This document shows positions 55,257 to 64,000 of a DNA stretch of 64,000 bases, piece after piece (positions within the stretch are counted from its first letter, which is position 1; each line of letters begins with the position of its first letter). Source of the stretch: Candidatus Brocadia pituitae (GTDB lineage: Bacteria > Planctomycetota > Brocadiia > Brocadiales > Brocadiaceae); assembly GCA_017347445.1 (NCBI GenBank), contig AP021856.1, positions 2,054,613-2,118,612 of the forward strand. Reading direction: 5' to 3'. The position numbers were made by a program, and so were the translations under genes. A model generated the notes under the pieces. The model did not search any database and was not told where the DNA came from. It worked only from the letters and a program-made list of their open reading frames with translations.

Positions 55257-56060
55257 TTAAGCGGCGGAATAAAGTCGATTTTTCAGTGGAGCGTAAAGCC
55301 TGAGAATCAGTCTGACTTGGATATTGCGTGGAACCCGTAACTGTTGCCAAACGTGGTAGGAATTCTTTGATAAAGCATGGCTGAGAGATTGAAGTTCATA
55401 AAGGAAGCTATCTGACGGACTCGTTATTATCGGAGAACACCAGTGCGACAGAAGTTCTTTTTTTAAAGTCACCGTTCCACTGAAAAGAGCCTTTATGTGA
55501 TACGGAATCAACCAGGGTGTGAACTTTGTGTCCATAGGAGTACTTGCCGTGTTTTGCGGTAAACGAGGCATAGACATCTTCAGTTGCCCACCTGGCAGGG
55601 TGAAAACAGGTTTCAGCATATGGGCATGTTTTACAATGCCCTGTGAAGGGTTTGCGTGACTGCCAGGAATCAACGAATCGATGGCAGTCAGATACGAATC
55701 AACGATGTTATGGGTAATGACAACGGTCACGATGTAGTAAAAAACCGCAAGCAGTTGAATGGGGATAATTCCTTGATTCTTAAAGCGGTTCAACTGGGAT
55801 TCATGAGGTATTGCCAGGGGGTAGTGTTTTTCGAGTTGCCGGGAAGAATGGAAAAATTGTCTAAGCCATGAGTCGTCTTCTTTGTCGTTAAAGGTGCATT
55901 GTCTGTATGGTGAGCGGAAGTTTTCGAAATCGAACGGTGGGCGGGAAAGAAACGATTCGGGAATCTTTTTGAGTATAGACTCGATTTCGTGGGCAGTTTG
56001 TGAAAGGGTAGCGTCCTCACACGCAGAGAGGTTAAACCATTCATTTGATAATTTTAACAC
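55257..56060 (-). CDS. Hypothetical protein, 267 aa
   Basis: No family recognised. The sequence starts MLKLSNEWFNLSACEDATLS, has a polar N-terminal region, a hydrophobic patch (PIQLLAVFYYIVTVVITHNI, about residues 96-115) and a basic C-terminus rich in R, L and Y. No signal peptide or catalytic motif can be named. It may be a decayed transposase-like or lineage-specific protein. It sits alone between convergent and divergent genes. Confidence 0.45.
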   Translation of the reverse strand: MLKLSNEWFNLSACEDATLSQTAHEIESILKKIPESFLSRPPFDFENFRSPYRQCTFNDKEDDSWLRQFFHSSRQLEKHYPLAIPHESQLNRFKNQGIIPIQLLAVFYYIVTVVITHNIVDSYLTAIDSLIPGSHANPSQGIVKHAHMLKPVFTLPGGQLKMSMPRLPQNTASTPMDTKFTPWLIPYHIKALFSGTVTLKKELLSHWCSPIITSPSDSFLYELQSLSHALSKNSYHVWQQLRVPRNIQVRLILRLYAPLKNRLYSAA

Positions 56061-56243
56061 ATTGATTTGTATGTCTTACAAAGGTTCACTACTCTTCCTG
56101 GTGCGTATCTTCTTTATTCATGCACGATCATAAACCATATCAAAGCAAATAAAAAGATATGAGAATGAAAATTCCCTTGAACGCCCTGAAAATGCTGGTA
56201 AGATACACATAGTAAACCACCTGATAAAAGAGAGATAAAGCTT

Positions 56244-57707
56244 ATGAATATACTCTTAATGTCCATGCCCGATTGTGCCCCCCACTTTAACGCAAGGCGG
56301 TGGAAGTCGCCAAACCTTGCGATCTCATCCATTGCAGGTAATATTGAAGGCCATAACGTCTTCCTGGCAGACCTTATTCTCCGGAGGGATCGGATTCCTG
56401 AAACCGTCAGGGAACTGATGGTAAGATACCGGCCTGATGTGGTAGGGTTAACAGCGATGAGCTTCCAATTTGCAACTGCCCGGAGGATTGCAAGTCTCAT
56501 AAAGTCTCTCAATAACGATATCAAAACTGTTCTGGGAGGCTATCATGCCACACTTATGTACAATGAAATATGCACAAGCGATGAGTCTGCCCCGTTTGAC
56601 TTTCTTATTCGAGGGGAAGGGGATTTGTGTTTTAATGAATTATTAGAGGCTATAAACACTAGGAGAACCATAGAAAGTGTCCTGGGGGTTTCATTTCGGG
56701 ATGGCGGTAGTTTTGTCCACAATCCTGCACGTCCTCTGGAAGACTTGTCTAAGATAAAAATACCTGATCGTTCCAGAAGGATATGGAATGGATATCAATA
56801 TTATGGCTTTACCCTCGATATCGTGGAATCCTCCCGTGGATGCGTCATGCCCTGTAATTTTTGCAGTATGGACAAGATGTATGGCAAGACTTTCCGGAGA
56901 TTTAGTGTGGAAAGGATACTTGCCGATATTTCCAACGCAAAGCAACAGGGCGCAAACTTTATTGTCTTTTCAGATGATAACTTTACGTTGGACATCAAAG
57001 GATTTGAGTCTATCTGTGATGCGATCGTTGATGCCGGACATAATGATATTCGATATATCATCCAGGCAAGCAGTTCAGGCATTGCTTCTTCTCAAACCCT
57101 CGTGGAAAAGATGGCCAGGGCCGGTTTCCGGATCGTTTTCCTGGGGATTGAGAATGTTTCAGAAGAAAATTTGCGGCTTATGAAGAAGGGCAACATTATT
57201 GAAAAGACAAAACTCGCCGTTAAGCGATTGCATGAACAGAACATCATGATCGTCGGTGGTATGATTATTGGCAACCCGAATGATAAGGAAGAGGATATTG
57301 CGAGAAATTATGAATTTTTTGTGGATTTGCAAATAGACTTTTTTGCTGATCAGATACTGACTCCTTATCCCAAAACAGGTATGCGGGATGAGTTGTTAAA
57401 CGCCGGGTTGATAACAAATATCGGTGATTATAGCCGGTACAACTGCTTTTGGGCGAATATCAAGACAAACTATTTAGGACCGGAAGACCTCCAGTTTCTC
57501 AGATGGAAATATAACAAGAAATACGCCAATTATATTTGCACAACTCCTGCCTTTATCAAAAACTATCCTCTTGCCTATTATTACCGGCATTATTTCAGGA
57601 GGCCATTTTTACGGTTAAAAAACAAATTCTTCGGTAATAATGTGGGTGAAGTGGAGTTGTACAAGAGGGATATGGCAAGCGCGGAAGCCATGAACAAATT
57701 TTTTTGA
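56244..57707 (+). CDS. B12-binding radical SAM protein
   Basis: 487 residues. An N-terminal cobalamin-binding Rossmann domain (MNILLMSMPDCAPHFNARRW, then VVGLTAMSFQF and LGGYHATL) precedes a radical SAM domain with CVMPCNFCS at about 204-212, the CxxxCxxC cluster site, and a C-terminal domain YFRRPFLRLKNKF. Such enzymes methylate or rearrange unreactive carbon. The family includes genes in hopanoid, bacteriochlorophyll and ladderane-candidate clusters of anammox bacteria. The substrate cannot be told here. DUF362-ferredoxin follows 120 bases later on the same strand. Confidence 0.88.
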   Translation: MNILLMSMPDCAPHFNARRWKSPNLAISSIAGNIEGHNVFLADLILRRDRIPETVRELMVRYRPDVVGLTAMSFQFATARRIASLIKSLNNDIKTVLGGYHATLMYNEICTSDESAPFDFLIRGEGDLCFNELLEAINTRRTIESVLGVSFRDGGSFVHNPARPLEDLSKIKIPDRSRRIWNGYQYYGFTLDIVESSRGCVMPCNFCSMDKMYGKTFRRFSVERILADISNAKQQGANFIVFSDDNFTLDIKGFESICDAIVDAGHNDIRYIIQASSSGIASSQTLVEKMARAGFRIVFLGIENVSEENLRLMKKGNIIEKTKLAVKRLHEQNIMIVGGMIIGNPNDKEEDIARNYEFFVDLQIDFFADQILTPYPKTGMRDELLNAGLITNIGDYSRYNCFWANIKTNYLGPEDLQFLRWKYNKKYANYICTTPAFIKNYPLAYYYRHYFRRPFLRLKNKFFGNNVGEVELYKRDMASAEAMNKFF

Positions 57708-57827
57708 GTATTTTGTTGTAATATTATGTTGCTTTGCTATAGTTATTTCGATGGTATGGGAATTATGATTTTATTGAAGTAGATTTCCTGACAGTATGAA
57801 GCATAAAAATTTTTAAGAGGTCATTCT

Positions 57828-59018
57828 ATGCCCACCGTATCAGTTGTTAAATGTCATGATTATGAATTAGAAAAGGTCTACCATGCCATTCATAAATCTT
57901 TGAGTTTGCTCAATGGTATTGACAAATTGGTTAAGCCTGGCATGAAGGTGCTTTTAAAGCTCAATCTCCTCTCTTCTTCGCAACCGCCGGAAAGGGCTGT
58001 CAACACGCACCCCGTGGTAGCCAGAGCGCTCGTCAATATATTTCAAAAAGACTTCGGATGTGAGGTCTATATTGGAGACTCGTCCGGCAGCGTAAAGAAC
58101 GCTTCCACCTTTAATGCCTTTCGAGTTACCCGTATCAATGAAATTGCCGAGGATACCGGCGCGCGAATCGTTAATTTTGATAAGGATGAGTACATTGATG
58201 TTCACAACAAAGATTACGAAGTGTTAGATAAATTCCGGATTGCCAGGACCCTGCGAACGGTGGATTTTATTGTTTCGGTTCCCAAACTGAAAACCCATGG
58301 TCTGACGCAATACACCGGTGCCATAAAGAATATGTTAGGGAGTATCCCTGGTAATGGGAAAAAGAATGTACATCTCATTGCGCCAAAACCAACGGTATTT
58401 GCAAAAGCATTGGTAGACATCTATCATATGGTGCCGCCGCACCTTATTATTATGGATGCCATTGTGGGCATGGAGGGAAACGGGCCTAATGCCGGTCAAC
58501 CAAAAAAAGTTGGTTTGATTTTAGCCAGTCAGGACAGTGTAGCCATGGATGCAGTAGCGAGCAGTATTATCGGGTTTGAACCTATGGCTATACCGACCAT
58601 CCGGTTTGCACATCAGCGTGGCCTGGGTATTGGAGAACTAGATACCATTAATGTTGTCGGTGAAACCATTGATAACGTATCCGTTCCGGATTTTCAAAAA
58701 CCTTCCAGCGGTGCCCAAGATTTTGCCGGAAAATATCTCCCTGATTTCCTATTAGCCATGATGTTTGACAGCACCTGTTCTACCTTTTCTACGGTAAACC
58801 ATACGAACTGTACACGGTGTTACGAGTGTGTAAGGAATTGTCCTGCCGGCGCAATGTCAAAAGAAAGTGGCAAGGTGATTGTTGATAAGAAGAAATGCAT
58901 TGGATGCTTTTGTTGCGATGAGGTGTGCGATTTTCATGCAATTGAAATGAAGCGTTCCTTGCTGGGAAGGACACTCCTGGGTATGGCAAAGGCTCTGGGA
59001 GTAGAAAAAGTTGAGTAA
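57828..59018 (+). CDS. DUF362 protein with C-terminal 2x[4Fe-4S] ferredoxin domain
   Basis: 396 residues. The DUF362 domain (VLLKLNLLSSSQPPERAVNT, IGDSSGSV, VSVPKLKTHGLTQYTGAIKN) is followed by two ferredoxin cluster motifs, CTRCYECVRNCPAGA and CIGCFCCDEVCDFHA. The C-terminal CxxCxxCxxxC arrays hold two clusters. DUF362 proteins are of unknown function and often near radical SAM or archaeal-like redox genes; electron donation to the neighbouring radical SAM enzyme is a plausible inference. Confidence 0.88.
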   Translation: MPTVSVVKCHDYELEKVYHAIHKSLSLLNGIDKLVKPGMKVLLKLNLLSSSQPPERAVNTHPVVARALVNIFQKDFGCEVYIGDSSGSVKNASTFNAFRVTRINEIAEDTGARIVNFDKDEYIDVHNKDYEVLDKFRIARTLRTVDFIVSVPKLKTHGLTQYTGAIKNMLGSIPGNGKKNVHLIAPKPTVFAKALVDIYHMVPPHLIIMDAIVGMEGNGPNAGQPKKVGLILASQDSVAMDAVASSIIGFEPMAIPTIRFAHQRGLGIGELDTINVVGETIDNVSVPDFQKPSSGAQDFAGKYLPDFLLAMMFDSTCSTFSTVNHTNCTRCYECVRNCPAGAMSKESGKVIVDKKKCIGCFCCDEVCDFHAIEMKRSLLGRTLLGMAKALGVEKVE

Positions 59019-59105
59019 ATGATGTTGTAACACAGCATGGCCGCAGCAAGTTCTTCCTCGTAGTTTTAAGAATGAGATATAAAAAACTCACAAAATATAT
59101 TCAAA

Positions 59106-60470
59106 ATGGAACTACAGTGGACGAAGATATTTCTTCCTGAAATAAAGGAGATTATCGAAAACAAGGATTTCAAGGGGCTGCGCGATTTTCTCCGGGAGCG
59201 CCATCCTGCCGACATTGTTGATATTCTCCGCCAGCTTGATCCTACTGAGCGTGTGATGGGATTCAGACTGCTTGACAAACACAAGATTTCCGAGGTCTTT
59301 GCCCTTGTTGAACCCATAGAGCAGGAAGAACTTCTCAAGCAGTTTACCGAGCAGCATGCGAAAGAAATTCTGGTGCAGATGCAGCCGGATGACCGGACGC
59401 AACTCTTTGATGAATTACCTGCCCATGTAGTCGAAAAACTTCTGAAACTTCTTCCGCCCGCAGCACGCAAGGAAGCTAACGAACTCCTGAATTATCCTCA
59501 CAACTCTTCCGGACGTATCATGACGCCGGAATATGTAGACCTCCAAATGGACATGACCGTAACAGAGGCATTGGAACATATTCGTAAAACAGGACCGAAC
59601 CGTGAAACGATTTATATTTGCTATATTGTCGATGAGACCAAAAAGCTTCGTGGAGTTGCTTCTTTGAAGAATATTATCCTTGCCAACCCTGGTCAGCTCA
59701 TTAAGGACATCATGAACGAAAATGTTTTTTATGTTCACACCACAGATGATCAGGAAAAGGCTGTCCAGGTAGTGCAAAAATATGATATCCTGGCGGTGCC
59801 TGTGGTGGATAACGAAGACAGGCTGGTAGGCATTGTTACCGTCGATGACGTGTTAGACGTTGTACAGGAAGAGGTAACTGAAGATTTTCAGAGGATGGCC
59901 GGTATTCAAACTACAGAGGAAGAATATTTCCGGGTGGGATTTTTAAAGCGAATTATCAATCGTGTTTCATGGCTTGTTATCCTGGTTATTGCCGCAACGA
60001 TATCGCAAACCATACTGAAAAATTATTCCGGCGTCCTTAGTTCCGTGATTGCCCTTGCGTATTTTATTCCTATGCTTACGGGTTCCGGGGGGAATACGGG
60101 GTCGCAGTCCTCTACGTTAATCATTCGTGCGCTGGCTACGGGGGAAATTAAAGCGGGAGAATGGTGGCGGATTTTATTGCGCGAATTTAAGGTGGGTGTT
60201 TCCCTGGGACTTATTATGGGCATTATTGCCTTCATGATTGCCGCAATATCCTTGGGACAGATAACGGTTGCCGCAACGGTAGGTGTTTCTTTGTGTATTG
60301 TAGTAAGTGTTGGCAATATTGTCGGCCTTGCTATCCCTTTATTCTTCAGGTTTATTAAACTGGACCCCGCCTTTGTCTCTGCACCGCTCATTGCTACGTT
60401 ATTAGACGCTACCGGCCTGGTGATTTACTTTGAGATTGCCAGCAGAATGCTCTCAAGGGCAGTTTCATAA
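59106..60470 (+). CDS. mgtE: Magnesium transporter MgtE
   Basis: A Mg2+ channel gated by cytoplasmic magnesium. 454 residues: N-domain with superhelical repeats (LRDFLRERHPADIVDILRQL), two CBS domains (VTEALEHIRKTGPNRET and VQKYDILAVPVVDNEDRLVG), a connecting plug helix and five transmembrane helices with the conserved TGSGGNTGSQSSTLIIRAL and SAPLIATLLDATGLVIYF. Follows the DUF362 gene by 87 bases. Confidence 0.96.
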   Translation: MELQWTKIFLPEIKEIIENKDFKGLRDFLRERHPADIVDILRQLDPTERVMGFRLLDKHKISEVFALVEPIEQEELLKQFTEQHAKEILVQMQPDDRTQLFDELPAHVVEKLLKLLPPAARKEANELLNYPHNSSGRIMTPEYVDLQMDMTVTEALEHIRKTGPNRETIYICYIVDETKKLRGVASLKNIILANPGQLIKDIMNENVFYVHTTDDQEKAVQVVQKYDILAVPVVDNEDRLVGIVTVDDVLDVVQEEVTEDFQRMAGIQTTEEEYFRVGFLKRIINRVSWLVILVIAATISQTILKNYSGVLSSVIALAYFIPMLTGSGGNTGSQSSTLIIRALATGEIKAGEWWRILLREFKVGVSLGLIMGIIAFMIAAISLGQITVAATVGVSLCIVVSVGNIVGLAIPLFFRFIKLDPAFVSAPLIATLLDATGLVIYFEIASRMLSRAVS

Positions 60471-60670
60471 AAAACAATCAGCACAGAGGCTTTCCTGAAA
60501 TGTGATTCCTGTAATGAGTTGCCAGCAGTACTTCCGAACAAAGCGATTTATAGAGTACCTCCGGATAGGGTATATTAACTTGACATTTTTCAGGTGGAAT
60601 GGTATTCTCTGATTAAGTTACAGACAATCCATAGCAATCGACACTCAATCCGGCAGAAAGGAGTAAGGCA

Positions 60671-60952
60671 TTGGATAATCTGAATAAATCTTTTAATGAG
60701 AATGCAATTCTTTATGGGATTGCTTTTGGCAATAAAGATAATCATAAAAGAATTACGACCGGCGATGGTTTTTACATTGTAGGGGGGTCTGCCAAAACCC
60801 ATGAAATCCTTGTTGAAGGTGTGCTGGAGTTCAGTGAGACGGTAAAAAAATACGGTAAAAAATTGGACGATATTTCTGAATCTGAATTTTATGCGATTGC
60901 GAAAGAAGTTTCTTCCAAGGCTGAAAAGGCATGCTGGTTTTTTCACTCCTGA
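60671..60952 (+). CDS. Small hypothetical protein, TTG start
   Basis: 93 residues starting at TTG 60671 with AAAGGAG (60657-60663) just ahead. Begins MDNLNKSFNENAILYGIAFG and ends VSSKAEKACWFFHS. No family recognised; no signal peptide. It is 12 bases from the TPR protein gene and starts the 3-kb cluster of small secreted proteins. Confidence 0.6.
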   Translation: MDNLNKSFNENAILYGIAFGNKDNHKRITTGDGFYIVGGSAKTHEILVEGVLEFSETVKKYGKKLDDISESEFYAIAKEVSSKAEKACWFFHS

Positions 60953-60964
60953 TGGCAAACGTAT

Positions 60965-61762
60965 ATGAAAAATATTTTTTTTACGGGTCTATTTTTTGTA
61001 ATTCTTATCTGTGCCGTTACTACATACGGCAGGGATGAGTTTGATGACTTTGATGTTCATTATCAAATGGGAAATGAATATAATAATCGTGGTTTGATTG
61101 ACTTGGCGATTACCGAATATAAAAAAGCCATTGAACTAAACAGATATTCTCCAAAGTTGTATAATAATTTAGGCGTAGCCTATAGCAAACGGAAGATGTT
61201 TGATGAGGAAATTGCAGCATATAAAGCGGCGATAGAGTTGGACCCGAGGTATACTGACGCATACTTTAATCTCGGTATCGCTTATGGCGCCAAAGGGATG
61301 GTTGATGAAGAAATCAGACTCTATGAAAAAGTTGTTGAACTTGATTCAAAGAATTTTGAGGCATTCTATAACTTAGGAGATAGCTATCGCGAGAAAAAAA
61401 TGTATGATGAATCAATTACCGCGTATAAAAAAGCGATCGAAATTGACCCTCAATCAGTTAATACCCATTTTAATTTAGGGGTTTCGTATGGTAAGAAAGG
61501 TTTGCTGGATGATGAAATCTTGCAATATAAGAAGGTATTAGAACTGAATCCCAACAGTGCCGAGGCCCATTTTAATTTGGGAGTTGTGTACGGCGAAAAA
61601 AAGATGTATGACAATCAAATCAGCGAATACAAAAAAGCCATAGCTATTAATCCGGGATATGCAAAGGCGCATAAAAATTTGGAATCCATATATCGTGAAA
61701 AAGGTTTGAAAGAAGAGGCTGACAGGGAATTATCAATGTATCATGACTTAGTAAAGCATTAA
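60965..61762 (+). CDS. Exported TPR protein
   Basis: A signal peptide (MKNIFFTGLFFVILICAVTT) and six tandem 34-residue TPR units (pattern AxxxLGxxYxxKxxxDEAIxxYKKAIELxPxxxxAHxN). Each unit has variants of YKKAIELN and FNLGVSYG. TPRs mediate protein-protein contacts; with no catalytic domain this is a scaffold. It is probably periplasmic. 265 residues. Confidence 0.88.
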   Translation: MKNIFFTGLFFVILICAVTTYGRDEFDDFDVHYQMGNEYNNRGLIDLAITEYKKAIELNRYSPKLYNNLGVAYSKRKMFDEEIAAYKAAIELDPRYTDAYFNLGIAYGAKGMVDEEIRLYEKVVELDSKNFEAFYNLGDSYREKKMYDESITAYKKAIEIDPQSVNTHFNLGVSYGKKGLLDDEILQYKKVLELNPNSAEAHFNLGVVYGEKKMYDNQISEYKKAIAINPGYAKAHKNLESIYREKGLKEEADRELSMYHDLVKH

Positions 61763-61861
61763 GGCTGGTGAAGCTTAAATGTCTGCGAGAATCTCCTGTA
61801 TTGCTGTGAAATGCTTCTATGGCATTGTGAATCATAAAATAATGAGAAGGAGAATAGGAAG

Positions 61862-62137
61862 ATGATTGACAAATTAAATCAAATAATTACTGAAAAATCG
61901 GAAAAGATTATGGCCAACCAGAAAGTAGAAGGAATGGTAAATAATCTCGGTGGGGTTTTATGTTTTGCTGGCGCTGTTGTCTTTGGCATTATGTTTATTG
62001 TATGCGGTGCGAGTCTGATGAAGACCGGAAAAAATTATGTCGTGAAACCATCAGCAGAGGAGAAAAAAGAAGCGGAAGCATCATCCGAACCAGCCCACGA
62101 AGAGGAAGCTGCAGCAACAGAACAGAGCGCCGAATAA
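61862..62137 (+). CDS. Single-span membrane protein with acidic tail
   Basis: 91 residues: amphipathic N-terminus (MIDKLNQIITEKSEKIMANQ), one membrane helix (about 29-51, LGGVLCFAGAVVFGIMFIVC) and a C-terminal tail nearly all E, A and S (EKKEAEASSEPAHEEEAAAT). No known family. It could anchor the neighbouring exported proteins. It precedes the next gene by 30 bases. Confidence 0.6.
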   Translation: MIDKLNQIITEKSEKIMANQKVEGMVNNLGGVLCFAGAVVFGIMFIVCGASLMKTGKNYVVKPSAEEKKEAEASSEPAHEEEAAATEQSAE

Positions 62138-62167
62138 TGTCAAAATATAATTTGCGAGAGTGAAATA

Positions 62168-62770
62168 ATGATGATAAAAAACGTATTTTCGCTAATACCT
62201 GCCTTTTTCCTGATACTATCTTTTCTTATTACAAAACCAGCGCATGCCGTTTTTTTAGAGTTGTCCGCGGAACAGATCGAAGAGGCTGCTGAATATGGGA
62301 AAAAAAACAAAAGTATAGAGATGTCCGAGTTTGCAAAACCATGGACCGTCCGTAAGGAAAAAGGCATGGGGTCAGCAACCTTATTTACGCCTTTTCACAA
62401 TATTGCGTATAAGGCGAGAAAATTTGCTGTGGAACGCAGAGATTTTACTCAAAAGAATATTTTGAATGCAGTGGAAATTGGTGATGCCTTTACCTTTTCG
62501 GTCACCATTTATGGTGAGGAGTATGATTTTTGTACTAATTACTCCGCGAAGCTCTATTATAAAGATGAGGTAGTACAGCCAGAGTATGAGTTTATTCCTG
62601 ATATTGCTGAAGCCAGTGAATTCTGGCCTGATCCTCCCAGTCACGCAGCCCGGCTGGTATTTAAATTCCCAACGAAAGACATTGATTCGAATGCCCTTGT
62701 TTCGCTGGCTGTTGTTGCCCCCGGCGGGGAGGAGAATGTGTTTGATTTTGACTTATCAAAGATGAAATAG
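62168..62770 (+). CDS. Exported hypothetical protein, 200 aa
   Basis: A signal peptide (MMIKNVFSLIPAFFLILSFL, cleaved after the AHA at about 29) precedes a 170-residue domain with SAEQIEEAAEYGKKNKSIEM and a C-terminal beta-rich region (RLVFKFPTKDIDSNALVSLA). No family recognised; beta-sandwich is a guess. Periplasmic or secreted. Confidence 0.65.
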   Translation: MMIKNVFSLIPAFFLILSFLITKPAHAVFLELSAEQIEEAAEYGKKNKSIEMSEFAKPWTVRKEKGMGSATLFTPFHNIAYKARKFAVERRDFTQKNILNAVEIGDAFTFSVTIYGEEYDFCTNYSAKLYYKDEVVQPEYEFIPDIAEASEFWPDPPSHAARLVFKFPTKDIDSNALVSLAVVAPGGEENVFDFDLSKMK

Positions 62771-62813
62771 ATTTCTTTTCGATACATCCAAAATAACACA
62801 ATAGGGATACGGT

Positions 62814-63557
62814 ATGAAAAAATATAGAAGAATGGCTTGCTTCGCATTAGGTATAATTGTTTTATTTACCGGATGTAGTGGAGCTCCTAAAAAATCACAA
62901 CAGGTGCAAACTGATCAAGGGGGGGTGATTGATCGAAAAATTCAGGAGCTTGAAAGGGCATTGTCGGATGTAAACTCTTCAGCGCGGGATCTTGGCAAAC
63001 ACGTTGAAAAGCTTATGCAAAAAACCTCAGATACGGATACCAATTACACAAACCTTCTTGATAGCCTGAATAAATTACAGTCTAAATTTGAGCTTAAGGA
63101 CGCTTCATTTGAGACCATCCTTGCAGAAACCCAAAAAGAAATAAAAGACCTCGAAAAGAAGATTGCTGAAATTGATAAGGGAAAAACTGATTTGCAAAGT
63201 CAGCTGATGACTCTCCAGGCGCAAAGATCTCGTTTGATGGGTACGAAGATCGAACAACCTAAGGAGTCTATGAAAGAAGCAAAGCAGATGATGGAGCAGG
63301 GACGGGAGATGATGATAGATGCAAGCAGTGAGATAAAACCGGAGGAAGGCCAAAAAATAAAAGCAATAGCTGCAAGCCAGGAGAAAGAAGCATTGCAAAA
63401 ATTGCTGGATGAAGCACTGATGTTGTACCGGGACGGGAATTATAAGGGAGCTATCAGAAAATGGGAAGAAGTCCTTGTCCTTGAGCCAGAGAATCTTGAG
63501 GCGAAGTTTAATATCGAAATTGCAAACGAAAAAATGAAATCCATTTCAGAACAATAG
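62814..63557 (+). CDS. Coiled-coil/TPR lipoprotein
   Basis: 247 residues. Lipobox LFTGC, cysteine 21, then a disordered segment, a coiled-coil (about 40-150, KIQELERALSDVNSSARDLG and onward), a Met/Lys-rich linker and a C-terminal TPR (LLDEALMLYRDGNYKGAIRK). Likely outer-membrane anchored and facing the periplasm, similar in design to YbgF/CpoB-like organisers, but not the same family by sequence. Confidence 0.75.
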   Translation: MKKYRRMACFALGIIVLFTGCSGAPKKSQQVQTDQGGVIDRKIQELERALSDVNSSARDLGKHVEKLMQKTSDTDTNYTNLLDSLNKLQSKFELKDASFETILAETQKEIKDLEKKIAEIDKGKTDLQSQLMTLQAQRSRLMGTKIEQPKESMKEAKQMMEQGREMMIDASSEIKPEEGQKIKAIAASQEKEALQKLLDEALMLYRDGNYKGAIRKWEEVLVLEPENLEAKFNIEIANEKMKSISEQ

Positions 63558-63711
63558 GTTGTTGTCCTACCCACTCACAAGGCTGATAATTTCAAAACAG
63601 ATCTCTCGTGGCAAGGTAACATTGTCACAACTCTATGCATGTAGCAGGAGGTCTGACTGTTTTTACCTCACCAATCCTCCTCTTTGACAAAAAAAATATA
63701 CCGGTTAATTT

Positions 63712-64000
63712 ATGCGTTGTCGTTCATATCTGTTTTTCTTTCAATTGATCTTATTAACCACGATCCTCATGCACAGAAGCAAGTTTGCCCTTTTGTCTTT
63801 TTCCCTTCTTATCCCTCTTTCCACCTCTCTTGGACAGGATATTGAATCTATGGGGAGATCATTGGTTAATGAATATCTTATGAGTACGAGTGGAGAAGAA
63901 CGAGAGAATATCGTCAAAACCCTGGATCGATTACAATTCCGTTTTGATCAAATGAAAAACTGGGTTACAGTATCCGCTCATTATGCGCCTCATCAGCCTG
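63712..64000 (+). CDS. 5' part of an exported protein, cut by the window end
   Basis: Open frame from ATG 63712 to the last base (96 codons, no stop). Begins MRCRSYLFFFQLILLTTILM; an alternative start at the internal ATG 63769 gives MHRSKFALLSFSLLIPLSTS, which looks like a cleaner signal peptide ending SLGQ. Then helical: IESMGRSLVNEYLMSTSGEE. The rest is outside the window. Family not recognised. Confidence 0.55.
   Translation, partial: MRCRSYLFFFQLILLTTILMHRSKFALLSFSLLIPLSTSLGQDIESMGRSLVNEYLMSTSGEERENIVKTLDRLQFRFDQMKNWVTVSAHYAPHQP

Overview
The window is about 64 kb of bacterial chromosome of moderate GC with an intact housekeeping gene set. The gene mix suggests a planctomycete, most likely an anammox-type 'Candidatus Brocadia/Kuenenia' relative: archaeal-type PEP carboxylase, a very long GreA with an N-terminal helical extension as in Planctomycetes/Chlamydiae, class 1B PyrD with PyrK, a B12-radical SAM protein, and many palindromic intergenic repeats. 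That placement is inference from gene content; no rRNA or tRNA was seen to confirm it.

Layout. 0.1-7.8 kb: ligA, then tldD - two PilT-like ATPases - tldE/pmbA on one strand, with a decayed ORF between the ATPases. 7.9-12.2 kb: a Kv-type potassium channel with a zinc ribbon, a bacterioferritin, a solitary antitoxin-like ORF and a papain-like protease/alpha-beta hydrolase fusion. 12.4-18.0 kb: pyrK-pyrD, ruvC, murC, and speD-speE for polyamines.

18.0-24.05 kb is an integrated element in the 3' end of speE. It is bounded by an approximately 40-bp direct repeat, and the outer copy still encodes an alternative SpeE tail in frame. It carries a broken tyrosine integrase, three overlapping tiny membrane-protein ORFs, a coiled-coil protein, a DNA adenine methylase remnant truncated by an IS630-type element, phage-like small ORFs and a HicAB toxin-antitoxin pair. 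A 16-bp sequence is exactly inverted near its two ends.

24.2-30.3 kb: thiC and a biotin pair (bioA, bioD) pushed apart by 2.2 kb of a decaying STAND/NB-ARC module with a TIR-like partner. 30.6-38.4 kb: catalase, EttA, a Fic toxin with a separate antitoxin carrying the Fic-inhibition motif, a vWA-OmpA lipoprotein, a SAM hydrolase preceded by a 59-aa Cys-rich protein, and a cold-shock protein whose leader contains a terminator. 38.4-60.5 kb: hemB, mazG, an ACD beta-subunit-like protein, hflX, greA, ppcA, lptF/G-like permease, rhomboid, dapB, clpB, thioredoxin-like, radical SAM, DUF362-ferredoxin and mgtE. 60.6-64.0 kb: a run of six small, mostly exported proteins of unknown function (TPR protein, single-span membrane protein, periplasmic protein, coiled-coil/TPR lipoprotein and a further secreted protein cut by the window end), the best candidate here for an undescribed envelope system.

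The intergenic space is rich in short palindromes of several families, one pair showing a compensatory base change, plus a 136-bp MITE-like element with a degenerate second copy.
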